This document shows, piece by piece, positions 37,650 to 46,106 of a stretch of DNA of 64,000 nt. The DNA is taken from NCBI RefSeq assembly GCF_002863225.1, contig NZ_PKEK01000010.1:64188-128187 (forward strand), read 5' to 3'. The translations under genes were made by a program, and so were the position numbers. The notes beneath the pieces are model-generated. The model saw nothing but the letters and a program-made list of their open reading frames with translations. It had not been told where the DNA came from and searched no databases. Every line of letters starts with the position of its first letter. The first letter of the stretch is position 1. The stretch is from Mycobacterium sp. GTDB taxonomy: Bacteria; Actinomycetota; Actinomycetes; Mycobacteriales; Mycobacteriaceae.

Positions 37650-37810
37650 CGCGCCTCCAGAGCCACTCGCAGCGCGCCACGGTTTTAGGCGGAGGGAACA
37701 CCGCGTCCGGCGCTACACCTGAATATTCTCCGCGCAAGCTGTGCGGTGGGGCAGCCGAACTTAAGCAGAGCTTATGAAATTCAGATACGACCGGGGCCGC
37801 ACGTCGCCGA

Positions 37811-39088
37811 TCATTGATCGCCCATCGTCGACGAGCGACGGGACGGTAGATGACCGTGCACACCCTCCGCGTACGCAGTCTCGGCGTGCTCGCTGAAGTC
37901 GACCCCCGCCGTCTCGTCCTCAGGGCTGATGCGGAAGCCGATGAACCGATCGACGATTTTGGCCAGGAGAAATGACATCCCGAATGCGTACAACGCAACG
38001 ACAGCGGCAGCCAGAGCCTGCTTGCCGAACTGAAGGAATCCGCCGCCGTAGAAGAGACCCGACGGGCCGCCGGTCATGACGTCAGTGGCGAGCATTCCTA
38101 TCAGCAGCACTCCCACGACACCGCCGACGAAGTGCACGCCTACGACGTCAAGCGAGTCGTCGTAGCCGAACTTGAACTTGAGGGTGATCGCGAACGAGCA
38201 CACGACACCCGCAGCCAGTCCGACGACGACCGCGCCCAGTGTGTTGACCGTGCCGCAGGAGGGCGTGATCGCAACGAGACCCGCGACGACACCGGACGCC
38301 GCGCCGAACGTCGTCGGCCGCCCATCGCGGATCTTCTCGACGGCCAGCCAACCAAGCATGCCGAGGCATCCTGCTACCAGCGTGTTGAGAAAGATCGCCG
38401 CGGCCATGCCGTTGGCGGCCAGCGCCGAACCGGCGTTGAAACCGAACCAACCGAACCACAACAGGCCCACGCCGAGCAGGACGAAGGGCAGGTTGTGCGG
38501 GCGCATCGCGTCCCTCATGAAGCCGATACGCGGACCCAGGACCAGGGCGAGCGCCAGAGCAGAGGCGCCGGAGACGATTTCAACAACGAGGCCGCCGGCG
38601 TAGTCCAGCACGCCGAGCTTGAACATCCAGCCGTGAGGATTCCAGACCCAGTGCGCGACGACCGAGTAGACGGCGATTGCCCAGGCCGGGACGAAAACCA
38701 CCCAGGCGGAGAAACGCGCGCGGTCGGCGATCGCGCCGCTGACGAGTGCGGCGGTGATGATCGCGAATGTCAGCTGGAAAGTGGCGAAAAGCAGTTCTGG
38801 AACAGCGCCGTGCGGGGTGCCGGGGCCGATGCCCGCCATCCCGACGTGGGCGAGATCGCCGATGAGTCCGAATCCGCCGCCGTCGCCGGAGAAGGCCAGA
38901 GAGTAGCCGACAAGCAGCCACGCCACCGTCACGAGCGGGATCGCGACAAAGCTCATCATGATCATGTTCAAGACACCGTCGGTGCGCACCATGCCGCCAT
39001 AGAAGATCGCCAGCCCCGGCGTCATCAGCATCACCAGGGCTGTGCTGGCAAGCAGCCAGGCAGTCGCAGCGGGATCTATATGCAGCAT
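37811..39088 (-). CDS. amt: Amt ammonium transporter
   Basis: A 425-residue Amt/Rh channel with 11 helices. The twin-histidine pore residues lie in VVAHWVWNPHGW and in VGVHFVGGVVG. Other family landmarks are MLMTPGLAIFYGGMVR and NFxxGSxxAAN-like FGFNAGSALAANGMAA. It brings ammonium across the inner membrane. No glnK/glnD follows in this window, unlike the usual amt-glnK pair, so it is a stand-alone copy. It ends 163 nt downstream of the start of paralog C and starts 55 nt before the dcd stop. Confidence 0.93.
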   Translation of the reverse strand: MLHIDPAATAWLLASTALVMLMTPGLAIFYGGMVRTDGVLNMIMMSFVAIPLVTVAWLLVGYSLAFSGDGGGFGLIGDLAHVGMAGIGPGTPHGAVPELLFATFQLTFAIITAALVSGAIADRARFSAWVVFVPAWAIAVYSVVAHWVWNPHGWMFKLGVLDYAGGLVVEIVSGASALALALVLGPRIGFMRDAMRPHNLPFVLLGVGLLWFGWFGFNAGSALAANGMAAAIFLNTLVAGCLGMLGWLAVEKIRDGRPTTFGAASGVVAGLVAITPSCGTVNTLGAVVVGLAAGVVCSFAITLKFKFGYDDSLDVVGVHFVGGVVGVLLIGMLATDVMTGGPSGLFYGGGFLQFGKQALAAAVVALYAFGMSFLLAKIVDRFIGFRISPEDETAGVDFSEHAETAYAEGVHGHLPSRRSSTMGDQ

Positions 39089-39142
39089 TCGAAGGAGAAT
39101 AGGACCGAATCCCCGCTGCCGCGCACCGACCCGGGATGCGGC

Positions 39143-39712
39143 TCAGTCTTTGACGAAGTTGAGATAGGACCGCGACGGCGTCGGGCCGCGCTGGCCCTGA
39201 TACTTCGAACCGACCGAGGCGCTGCCGTAGGGATGCTCGGCCGGACTGGTCAGGCGCAAGATGCACAACTGTCCGATCTTCATACCCGGCCAGAGGATGA
39301 TCGGCAGGTTCGCGACGTTGGAAAGCTCGAGCGTGATGTGGCCGCTGAAACCCGGATCGATGAAGCCGGCCGTCGAGTGCGTGAGCAAACCCAGCCGGCC
39401 GAGGGAGGACTTGCCCTCGAGTCGACCGGCCAAATCCTCTGGCAGCGTGCACGTTTCCAGTGTCGACCCCAACACGAACTCCCCGGGATGCAGCACGAAC
39501 GGCTCGCCCTCGGCCGGCTCCACCAGGGAGGTCAGCTCATCCTGCTGCTGCTTGGGGTCGATGTGGGTGTAGCGGGTGTTGTTGAAGACCCGGAACAAAC
39601 TGTCCAGCCGGACGTCGACGCTGGACGGCTGGACCAGGGCGTCGTCGAACGGGTCGATTCCCAACCGGCCGGCAGCGATTTCGGCTCTGAGATCGCGATC
39701 GGAAAGCAGCAC
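39143..39712 (-). CDS. dcd: Dcd, dCTP deaminase (dUTP-forming/bifunctional type)
   Basis: A 189-residue protein nearly identical in layout to M. tuberculosis Dcd (Rv0321), which turns dCTP to dUMP as a bifunctional deaminase/dUTPase. The start is the GTG at 39712 ([20 protein letters not shown]). Conserved parts are [40 protein letters not shown] and [12 protein letters not shown] longer reading from 39775 runs into the tRNA leader and is not supported. tRNA-Gly lies divergently 71 nt upstream, as in M. tuberculosis. Confidence 0.94.
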   Translation of the reverse strand: MLLSDRDLRAEIAAGRLGIDPFDDALVQPSSVDVRLDSLFRVFNNTRYTHIDPKQQQDELTSLVEPAEGEPFVLHPGEFVLGSTLETCTLPEDLAGRLEGKSSLGRLGLLTHSTAGFIDPGFSGHITLELSNVANLPIILWPGMKIGQLCILRLTSPAEHPYGSASVGSKYQGQRGPTPSRSYLNFVKD

Positions 39713-39783
39713 GCGACGAGCGTAGCGGCCCGTGATGCTGATGAACGGCGCGACGCTGGGTGCTAGCCTTCCCAAGCAACATT

Positions 39784-39854
39784 GCCGATGTAGTTCAATG
39801 GCAGAACATCAGCTTCCCAAGCTGAATACGCGGGTTCGATTCCCGTCATCGGCT
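39784..39854 (+). tRNA. tRNA-Gly (anticodon CCC)
   Basis: Acceptor GCCGATG pairs with CATCGGC; the T arm is CGGGTTCGATTCCCG; the anticodon stem TCAGC/GCTGA holds the loop TTCCCAA, so the anticodon is CCC. Discriminator T and encoded CCA follow (39855-39857). The 3' end is the attachment site of the island. Confidence 0.96.
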
Positions 39855-39857
39855 CCA
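39827..39857 (+). repeat. attL: 31-bp direct repeat in tRNA-Gly 3' end
   Basis: From TACGCGGGTTCGATTCCCGT to GGCTCCA, identical to 45267-45297. It covers the T arm, acceptor 3' strand and CCA, the usual crossover place for tyrosine integrases. Confidence 0.92.
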
Positions 39858-39919
39858 CATCTGATCAGCACTTTCGTTGTTCGAACTGTTCGAAAATCCG
39901 TCTTGTTGTCACGACGTTG

Positions 39920-40206
39920 TCACAACTGCCGGACAACCCTGTCCAGCGTCGCCCCGGCGGCCTTGAGTGCTTCGTTCTGGGAGTGCGTGTACAGCCTCAT
40001 CGTCAGGCTCGCATCCTTATGTCCGATCCATGCCGCGATGACGGCGACAGGAACCCCTGATAGGTGCATGAGCGTGGCGCAGGTGTGCCGGGCCGCGTGC
40101 AGCTTGATATATCGAACCCCGGCCGCCTTGACTGTGTCGCGCCAGTAACGCGAGAGCACCGACGGACTGTGAATACGGCTCCGCCCAAGCTCAACTCACC
40201 AAGGCT
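39920..40206 (-). pseudogene. Tyrosine integrase, C-terminal remnant
   Basis: The remaining frame (from about 40206; first ATG-type start at 40159) reads LSRYWRDTVKAAGVRYIKLH, then AARHTCATLMHLSGVPVAVI and WIGHKDASLTMRLYTHSQ. This gives the C-terminal catalytic box (HxxRH, GH and the Tyr nucleophile) of mycobacterial phage/island integrases. The N-terminal DNA-binding domains and the first catalytic Arg are missing, with an in-frame stop just upstream. It cannot be an active integrase on its own. Confidence 0.85.
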
Positions 40207-40333
40207 CAGAACGCTCTACTCATTGTCCAGCGCAATGCTGAGTCCCTCAAGGCGTCATACGCTCAGGGGCACTCAGCTTCCGTCCTCGCCAGACCACACA
40301 ACTACGACCCCGACAAGTGAGCCATTGCTTGGC

Positions 40334-41422
40334 TTAGTCCGTCAGGTCGAAATCCTTCAAAAGCGTTTCAATAGTGAATTTGTTTCGAAGCTTGCACGCT
40401 GAGTTTTGGTTGGCAAAGAAGCCGGTCCGCCAGATGCCGTCGTCCCCGGATACGGTGTGCTCCCAATCCACCGGAACGATCCATTCCCGGTTGTCGGGGT
40501 CATCTGTCTCGGGGTGCGTATAGACGCCCTCGACTTCGAGGTCTGTGAATGGCGTTGTCTCACCGCCTATTTCGATGGTGGCTGACTCGGCAGGTTGAGC
40601 CGACCCGGTGACCGTGCCGACGCCGACGTACCGACCATTGGGCGGCCCTGGGAGAAACACGAACACCCGCGCACCCACGGGGAGTTTGACTAACGTACGC
40701 GAATACCAGAGGCCTCCACCGGCCGCGACGAATCCGTATTTACGTGCGTCCAACCAGGAACGCCCACCCACGTAAGCACCGTAGGAGACATACCATGAGT
40801 GGCCGTCCCACGTCTCGGTCTTGGACTTCGCGTTCGGCGTCGGAGCAACCTCCACGGACTCAGGTCGCAAATACGTGCGTGCGAGATACTTCTGGTGGCC
40901 GTCTTCGTAGTAGCGGAAGAACACCACGTTGATCGGCAGGCCATGAATGTCATGCAGATAGCTCACGATCCGCTCGGTGCTCGCGTCCAGGCTGCTCGCG
41001 ACTACGGTCAGCGTGTGCACGTTGTTTATCTCGTCCGGCGGCGCTGCACCGAATCGGTCCGCAAACGCCGCATCGAAGGCTGATCCAGGGTTCTTCTCTT
41101 CGTAGATGTGGCGGATGTCGTCGTTGCTCAAACCTTGTACCCATGAGCCGTAGTCCAAAAGTTGCGCGACTACTTCTCGGGGCGTCTTGTCCTTCTTGAG
41201 TTCGAGGATGTGCACGGTGCCCTCTGCATCGACCGCGAGCAAGTCAATGAACTTCTGATAGCTCGTTGCCACCTGGCGGCCAATGATCAGCAAGTCCTGG
41301 CCCAGGAGCGAAGAGTCAGTCTCAATCAGGGTTTCGAGCTGAGATTCCAATGGCATACCCGTCGAAACCAGCCGGATGGGCTTGCCGTCGTCAACGCGCC
41401 AGAGTTCCATTTCCATTGCCAT
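40334..41422 (-). CDS. NucS-like PD-(D/E)xK nuclease-domain protein
   Basis: A 362-residue protein; start set at ATG 41422 (numbering below counts from one codon earlier, TTG 41425). The N-terminal part shows a PD-(D/E)xK nuclease core: D61 in FIDLLAVDAEG, E75 and K77 in VHILELKKDK, Q88 in VAQLLDYGSWV, closely resembling the NucS C-terminal endonuclease domain. The middle is a beta-rich region; the C-terminal half (PNGRYVGVGTVTGSA) looks like a PUA/EVE-type domain. It is last but one in the minus-strand run of the island. A role in cutting foreign DNA is likely but not shown. Confidence 0.72.
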   Translation of the reverse strand: MAMEMELWRVDDGKPIRLVSTGMPLESQLETLIETDSSLLGQDLLIIGRQVATSYQKFIDLLAVDAEGTVHILELKKDKTPREVVAQLLDYGSWVQGLSNDDIRHIYEEKNPGSAFDAAFADRFGAAPPDEINNVHTLTVVASSLDASTERIVSYLHDIHGLPINVVFFRYYEDGHQKYLARTYLRPESVEVAPTPNAKSKTETWDGHSWYVSYGAYVGGRSWLDARKYGFVAAGGGLWYSRTLVKLPVGARVFVFLPGPPNGRYVGVGTVTGSAQPAESATIEIGGETTPFTDLEVEGVYTHPETDDPDNREWIVPVDWEHTVSGDDGIWRTGFFANQNSACKLRNKFTIETLLKDFDLTD

Positions 41423-41446
41423 CAAACAATTCCCGTCGTTAAAGAG

Positions 41447-42115
41447 CTAATCGGATGCGCCTTCGGCAAGTTGATCGACGATCCTAATGGTCTCTACGCT
41501 CACCGTGGTGACCTTCTTGATGAGCTCGACGATGTAGGTCGGGTCGTCATGCTCGTCACACCAGTCGTTGGGGTCGTTGACGATGCCGGATGCTTTGTCC
41601 GTTGAAACCTGGTATCGATTAATGACCCACACCAGCGCCGAGCGTGACCCAAGCTGATACCGCTCGGCATCTTCGGGTATGCCCGTAATGGTGACCTTCG
41701 CGTTGTAAATGATCGTCGAGTGGTCCGTCTTGGATGCCCACTTCATCTTCTGCACGCGCCAAGACTGTCGGTCGGTTGGGTCCACACCTGGCTTGATTTC
41801 AACTTCAAGGGGATACGGCTTTGCATCCTCGTATGTGAGGTGTAGGTCGGCGAGTGTGCGACCGATTGCGACAAGCTGGTCGAAACGTTCTCGGCGTTCC
41901 GGCGTTGGAACGTGGGGCAGCATCTTCTTTAGGTCTGCGGCGTGCTCAGAGCGATAAGTCGGGTCGTGTAGTACCCCGTAGGTGTAGTAGAAGATGTCAT
42001 CCTTGACCACTTGTTGGCCCGAGGATTGCCTGTAAAGCATGAGAATTGAGTCAGTAATGTTGTCTTTGCGGCGGGCTCCCGTGCGTGCCGCATCGCACTC
42101 GACTTGGTTAGTCAT
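41447..42115 (-). CDS. Detached C-terminal part of a type ISP restriction-modification enzyme
   Basis: A 222-residue ORF whose whole length matches the end of much larger (about 1500 aa) type ISP-like DEAD-box/methyltransferase enzymes: DNITDSILMLYRQ, KDDIFYYTYGVLHDPTYRSE, LPHVPTPERRERFDQLVAIG, STIIYNAKVTITGIPEDAER, RYQVSTDKASGIVNDPNDWC, YIVELIKKVTTVSVETIRIV. The helicase, methyltransferase and nuclease parts are absent upstream. The ORF itself has no stops or frameshifts and its own ATG, so it is either a recent deletion relic or a domesticated target-recognition/coupler protein. Confidence 0.82.
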   Translation of the reverse strand: MTNQVECDAARTGARRKDNITDSILMLYRQSSGQQVVKDDIFYYTYGVLHDPTYRSEHAADLKKMLPHVPTPERRERFDQLVAIGRTLADLHLTYEDAKPYPLEVEIKPGVDPTDRQSWRVQKMKWASKTDHSTIIYNAKVTITGIPEDAERYQLGSRSALVWVINRYQVSTDKASGIVNDPNDWCDEHDDPTYIVELIKKVTTVSVETIRIVDQLAEGASD

Positions 42116-42183
42116 GTTGCCAGGTAAAGCGCCTTAAACCCCGATGCACGCAGTGAGAACTTCCCACAACCTACTGACAACGA

Positions 42184-43053
42184 TCACGACGACTGAGTGT
42201 CTTCGATGAGCGACGATTGAATGTAGTCAGCGGCGCACATGTCAGTCATGCTGGTGATTTCTGGGCCGACGATGGTGATCCCGCCGCTTTGAGCGCGACC
42301 GTAGAGGCCCAACACGAGAGCCGCCCAACCTTCGCCATCTATCTTCTGGCGTGCCGCTTCATCAGTTGCAACAACGAAAACGGTGACGACGGTGGGCGTG
42401 TTCGGATCGTTCCAGTCAACTCGTATCTCTCGTACCCCTGAGTTCAGCGCAACACCGCCGTCCGGAAGGGCTCGCATGGAAGCGAAGAGTGGTGTGACAA
42501 CTAAATCAATGCATGATTGAGGCGCTGCGAGCCGCTGCCGTCGTGCTCCGAGCCTCAACGCGAGTTGGGCGTAGCCAGCTTCGTCGGGGAATGCCTCCGC
42601 CGGGTGCCGAGTCATTAGAAGAGTCTTTTCAACCGGAATCTCTAGACGAAGGTCGGCGACCCAGAGCCGATCGGCAGCCCAGTCAGCGGTTACGTGTATG
42701 TAGTGGCCGATCTGCGCTCCTTTTACCTGCCCATGCTGACCTATTGGGAGGCGGTCGAATGCGTCATAGACAGGCGCAACGGTGATCCAAGGGTTGTTGC
42801 CCTTCATGAGGTCGCAAGACTGCGTCAGGATCATCGCTCGCCTTAGCGGATAGCCTTCTTCGCCTACAATTGACGGCGTTTCGGCCACAAGTGTCTGCCT
42901 GCGTCCGCTCCACAGGTATGTGTCTGACGCCAGGAAAAATGTGGGAACTTCGTCGATCACGTGACCTTGGCGGTAGGCGTCGAGATGTTCGTAAAATCCT
43001 GGCGGCCATCCTTCGGATGCACCGAAGTCAGGCTGTGGGCCAACGGGATTCAC
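42184..43053 (-). CDS. Island protein of unknown function with QSCDL motif, 289 aa
   Basis: I do not recognise a named family. The GTG start is 3 nt after the HTH gene stop. The motif RAMILTQSCDLMKGNNPWIT resembles a group of restriction-island proteins with a conserved (T/Q)SCDL segment. It has no membrane segment and no clear nuclease motif. Codon use is less GC-biased than in host genes. It belongs to the operon running from TIGR04255 to the nuclease gene. Confidence 0.65.
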   Translation of the reverse strand: MNPVGPQPDFGASEGWPPGFYEHLDAYRQGHVIDEVPTFFLASDTYLWSGRRQTLVAETPSIVGEEGYPLRRAMILTQSCDLMKGNNPWITVAPVYDAFDRLPIGQHGQVKGAQIGHYIHVTADWAADRLWVADLRLEIPVEKTLLMTRHPAEAFPDEAGYAQLALRLGARRQRLAAPQSCIDLVVTPLFASMRALPDGGVALNSGVREIRVDWNDPNTPTVVTVFVVATDEAARQKIDGEGWAALVLGLYGRAQSGGITIVGPEITSMTDMCAADYIQSSLIEDTQSS

Positions 43054-43056
43054 GTT

Positions 43057-43815
43057 CTATGGTTCAGACGGGTCGTCAAGATTTGCGGCTAACCAGCTAT
43101 TCACAGGGGGGAGAGTCGGGGCCGTTAATTCCCTTCGCAAGCGTTTCGCGATACCCCTGACCTGCTCATCATCACCCTTCGCCTCAATGAGCTGGTCAAG
43201 GGGTGATGGGTCGCCATCGTGAAACCAGCGTCTAGCAGCAGCATCGCCAGCTACCTGAACGGCAGACGCCGCTAGACCATGCAGACGTAGCACACGGTGA
43301 ACGGTTGCCGGTCGCGGATTGGTTGCACGATCACGCCACGCATAAACGGCTCCACGACTTATCCCGGCCGCCTCAGCTGCTTGCTGGAGTCCGATGCCCA
43401 ACCACTCTTGTATTTGCGCCAAGCTTAGGTCGAGGAGAGCAGCAGGTCCCGGCTCGGTCGTCGAGACTGTGAACGGCGCTATCATCGGAACGATTCTGGC
43501 GCTCCAGCGGCTAGCGGCGGGCGTCATCTCGAACACTATCCGGGCACTTCTCGCAGTGTCTACCGACGCCCTCGTATGAACCAGCTGATTCCGTAAGCGC
43601 ATGTCGTATATGCGCGAGAACGCATCGACGAGGCCGAGTTCGCGTTCAAGTGATTCTTGCGTGAACCAGACATTTTCATATCCAAATTTGGAAGCGGGGA
43701 GGTTCCCAAATGGATCGCTATAAATGCTCGACGCAGTTGACGCATAGCTCTTGGGCAAGGTCGCAGGCTCTTCCGACCGATCAATTTTCGTCTTCACGGC
43801 GTACGCGCTCTTCAC
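43057..43815 (-). CDS. HTH protein with antitoxin-like C-terminus, coupled to TIGR04255 gene
   Basis: A 252-residue protein. A helix-turn-helix lies in the middle (LGIGLQQAAEAAGISRGAVY then AWRDRATNPRPATVHRVL), and the C-terminal part (DAAARRWFHDGDPSPLDQLI) is like the Xre/MbcA/ParS toxin-binding tail. The N-terminal 110 residues are unlike known folds. The GTG at 43815 overlaps the upstream stop by four bases (GTGA), so production is coupled to the TIGR04255 protein. It may regulate the island operon or act as partner of that protein. Confidence 0.7.
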   Translation of the reverse strand: MKSAYAVKTKIDRSEEPATLPKSYASTASSIYSDPFGNLPASKFGYENVWFTQESLERELGLVDAFSRIYDMRLRNQLVHTRASVDTARSARIVFEMTPAASRWSARIVPMIAPFTVSTTEPGPAALLDLSLAQIQEWLGIGLQQAAEAAGISRGAVYAWRDRATNPRPATVHRVLRLHGLAASAVQVAGDAAARRWFHDGDPSPLDQLIEAKGDDEQVRGIAKRLRRELTAPTLPPVNSWLAANLDDPSEP

Positions 43816-44588
43816 TTGACCCCCTTGAGCCAAAGGTAGAGATCATCTTCAAGCGAAGCGCGAAATAGAGCCCCAGTGTATCCGTGCAGTATTTCTGCCG
43901 TCTGAGTTACATCGTCGACTGTGAAGGGCATCGGGATTTCACGAAACACGTCGTAGTCGAGCAGATATTTTCTGGGACCCTCAGCGCCCTCATCAGCGAG
44001 CAGTCCGTGGTGGAACATGCACCGAGCATCACTCTCAAGCAGCAGCAGTTGCCGTTGGTCGGAGCCGAGCACAGCACTGCCGAATGTGGTGTCGTCCACC
44101 AGGCCCCGCACCGATTCTCTTATCAGGCCGCGCCAATCTTGTTGCCCATCTGGCATCGGAACCTGGTCTATGAAACGCATCCCAAGACGCAGGCATTGAG
44201 ATGGATCGAAGACGGTTGCCACCGTTTCAGCTACAGCCTTGAATACAGTCGCCATAGTCTGCCAACCCTCATATTTTTGAGTCTCAAGCGTCACGCTGTC
44301 CGAGTTGAGCATTAACGACCACCCGTCGACCGACTCAAGCCTGTATGCGTTCTTGTTCTCCTGCACGGGTCCTGCGGGGGTAAACGTGAATCGCATTTGG
44401 GGTGCCACCTGGAGACTCGCCCATGAGCTACCTAGCCGCTTCTGAACTGCCCTGGCTTGCCCGTGTGTAAGGTCGCCGACCTCTTCGAAGTTGACCTGCA
44501 CTGCCACGAGTACCAGCGGGCTTCGTTCTAGCTTCTGGCTCACGTAAGGGGGGAGCTGTAGCGGAGCCGGAACGCCATTTGTTGACAC
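43812..44588 (-). CDS. TIGR04255-family protein
   Basis: A 258-residue protein (start GTG 44588; longer upstream readings are low-complexity). The family pattern is seen in LVLVAVQVNFEEV near the start, LMLNSDSVTLETQKYEGWQT, CLRLGMRFIDQVPM, YLLDYDVFREI and LHGYTGALFRASLEDDLYLW. TIGR04255 proteins are scattered in bacterial islands, often next to HTH genes, and have no assigned function. It is first in the island's minus-strand operon and shares a 228-nt divergent promoter region with the repeat protein at 44816. Confidence 0.8.
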   Translation of the reverse strand: MSTNGVPAPLQLPPYVSQKLERSPLVLVAVQVNFEEVGDLTHGQARAVQKRLGSSWASLQVAPQMRFTFTPAGPVQENKNAYRLESVDGWSLMLNSDSVTLETQKYEGWQTMATVFKAVAETVATVFDPSQCLRLGMRFIDQVPMPDGQQDWRGLIRESVRGLVDDTTFGSAVLGSDQRQLLLLESDARCMFHHGLLADEGAEGPRKYLLDYDVFREIPMPFTVDDVTQTAEILHGYTGALFRASLEDDLYLWLKGVK

Positions 44589-44815
44589 CAATTGAACATA
44601 CCCGCCTTGCCTGACGGTCGAGGGAGTTACTGGAGTAGCGGGGCGCGTGTTTCGCCGCCTGGCCCGCACCGCAGAACCAGGTGGGGGCGGGACCCCCCAA
44701 CCCCACCTTTGAAGGCCAACGGCCGAGACTGATGATTTTGGCCTGTACGGGTCTGGGAGATTTTGCCGCCGGCTTGACGCGCCTAACGAGTACGTCGTGT
44801 GCCAGGCTCGTAGGC

Positions 44816-45238
44816 GTGATTCACATCGTTCAGTACAAGAGCGGAGAGACGAAGAAGCATCTTGGGCCCCCGATCTTTTCTGGGGAGTCGTACAAGGTCG
44901 GTATGGACAAGCGACCCCCAGGCGAGTGGGTGAAGGTAACTGTGGAGGCCCACGGCAGCGTGACCGGGGCAGTTTCGCAGGGGCCGGACTCCGCCATCCG
45001 CCAGCTTGCAAACCAGTCTTGGAAAGGCGACCGAGAGACCACCGACATGTATTCAGTCGTCGAGGTCACCGACCTGGCAGAACCGGCGGTACTTCGCGGG
45101 CCGCCGGTGTGGATAGACACGTCGCTCAAGATCGGTGATGACGTTTACCCTGAAGGCAAATGGACGAAGGTGACGGTCAACGCGACTGGGTGGGCAGCGG
45201 CGACCGCACCGAAAGCTGAGCCGGACCAAGGCGATTAA
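44816..45238 (+). CDS. Two-repeat protein of unknown function at the island edge, 140 aa
   Basis: The start is chosen at GTG 44816 (VIHIVQYKSGETKKHL). The protein consists mainly of two similar segments: GPPIFSGESYKVGMDKRPPG followed by EWVKVTVEAHGS, and GPPVWIDTSLKIGDDVYPEG followed by KWTKVTVNATGW. Each may fold as a small beta unit. No known family is recognised. It is the only plus-strand gene of the island, next to attR, and is divergent from the TIGR04255 gene. Confidence 0.65.
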   Translation: MIHIVQYKSGETKKHLGPPIFSGESYKVGMDKRPPGEWVKVTVEAHGSVTGAVSQGPDSAIRQLANQSWKGDRETTDMYSVVEVTDLAEPAVLRGPPVWIDTSLKIGDDVYPEGKWTKVTVNATGWAAATAPKAEPDQGD

Positions 45239-45266
45239 CCCTCTCGCCCAGAGCCATCCTCCACCG

Positions 45267-45297
45267 TACGCGGGTTCGATTCCCGTCATCGGCTCCA
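45267..45297 (+). repeat. attR: 31-bp copy of tRNA-Gly 3' end
   Basis: Exact copy of 39827-39857. Upstream bases do not form the rest of a tRNA, so only the attachment segment is duplicated. Confidence 0.92.
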
Positions 45298-45377
45298 GGC
45301 CTGAGCGGCGCCAGCATCGTTCGATTGAGCGATACCAGAGCAGAGGGTGCTCACACCAGACGAGCCACCGAGACGGG

Positions 45378-45980
45378 TCAGTGCTGCGCGTCGATCATGG
45401 CGGCGATCGCCTTCTGAGCGTCTTTCGCGGCCAGCGGAGGCGTGGCGAACATCTCGGCGATCATCATCGCGACCGGTGTGGTCCACAGCAGCAAACCCAA
45501 CGCGACGGTGTGGTCACCGTTGGTCTCGGCATTCAAGCGGGCCATCAAGTTCGCCAACGCCTCGCCCAGACGTTCCATGTGTCGTCTTCCGAGTCCACTC
45601 CGTAAATGCTTGGTGGAGATGAGAATCTCCAACCCCGCCATAGCCTTTGGATTCGCGAAGGCCTCCCAGGTCGCACGCACCAAGTCTTCGGTGTCCGTGG
45701 CTGCCGCCGGATCGGACAACACTTCGAGCGATGCGGTCAGCCGATCCACGGCATCTTCGATTACCGCAGTCAGCAGGCCATCTCGATCCCCGAAGTGATG
45801 CTGGATGACACCCCAACTCACGCCCGCTCGTTCGATGATGTGCCGTGCGCTGGCCGCGGAAAAGCCTTCCTCACGGATGCACGCAACGGTCTCGTCGATG
45901 AGTAGGTCGCGGGTCCGGTCCCCCCGCTCCTGTCGCCCGGTGGTCGGACGACGCGGGACGGTCCGCTTGCGACCTGTCAT
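45378..45980 (-). CDS. TetR-family regulator
   Basis: A 200-residue regulator with a basic lead and a TetR helix-turn-helix at about residues 42-65 (FSAASARHIIERAGVSWGVI then QHHFGDRDGLLTAV). It is the first host gene after the island. It is divergent from the membrane-protein gene at 46107, with 126 nt between, which it may control. A second TetR gene flanks that gene on the other side. Ligand unknown. Confidence 0.86.
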   Translation of the reverse strand: MTGRKRTVPRRPTTGRQERGDRTRDLLIDETVACIREEGFSAASARHIIERAGVSWGVIQHHFGDRDGLLTAVIEDAVDRLTASLEVLSDPAAATDTEDLVRATWEAFANPKAMAGLEILISTKHLRSGLGRRHMERLGEALANLMARLNAETNGDHTVALGLLLWTTPVAMMIAEMFATPPLAAKDAQKAIAAMIDAQH

Positions 45981-46106
45981 CTACGCAATCCGCCCTGCTC
46001 ACCGTGCTGCCTCACCCACGACACCTTAGGGGAACACCCTTGCCTTAAAAACATGGCGCGTGCAATGCTTCGGGCATGCCGCTGCACGTCGTTCGAGGAG
46101 TGGACC

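Larger units (their letters stand above)
39858..45297. mobile_element. 5.4-kb genomic island integrated in tRNA-Gly
   Basis: The island lies between exact 31-bp repeats of the tRNA 3' end. It has lower GC by eye than the flanks, a truncated integrase next to the tRNA, a long minus-strand gene run and one plus-strand gene at the far end. No replication, capsid or conjugation gene is seen, so it is a defective integrative element or phage satellite remnant loaded with defence-like genes. Confidence 0.88.

Noticed and set aside
44681..44815. Longer N-terminus of the island repeat protein
   Set aside because: The extra residues show no similarity to the repeats and run through the divergent promoter region; GTG 44816 is preferred.
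45267..45297. Second tRNA-Gly gene
   Set aside because: Only the T arm, acceptor 3' strand and CCA are present; no D arm or anticodon arm lies upstream, so it is attR.
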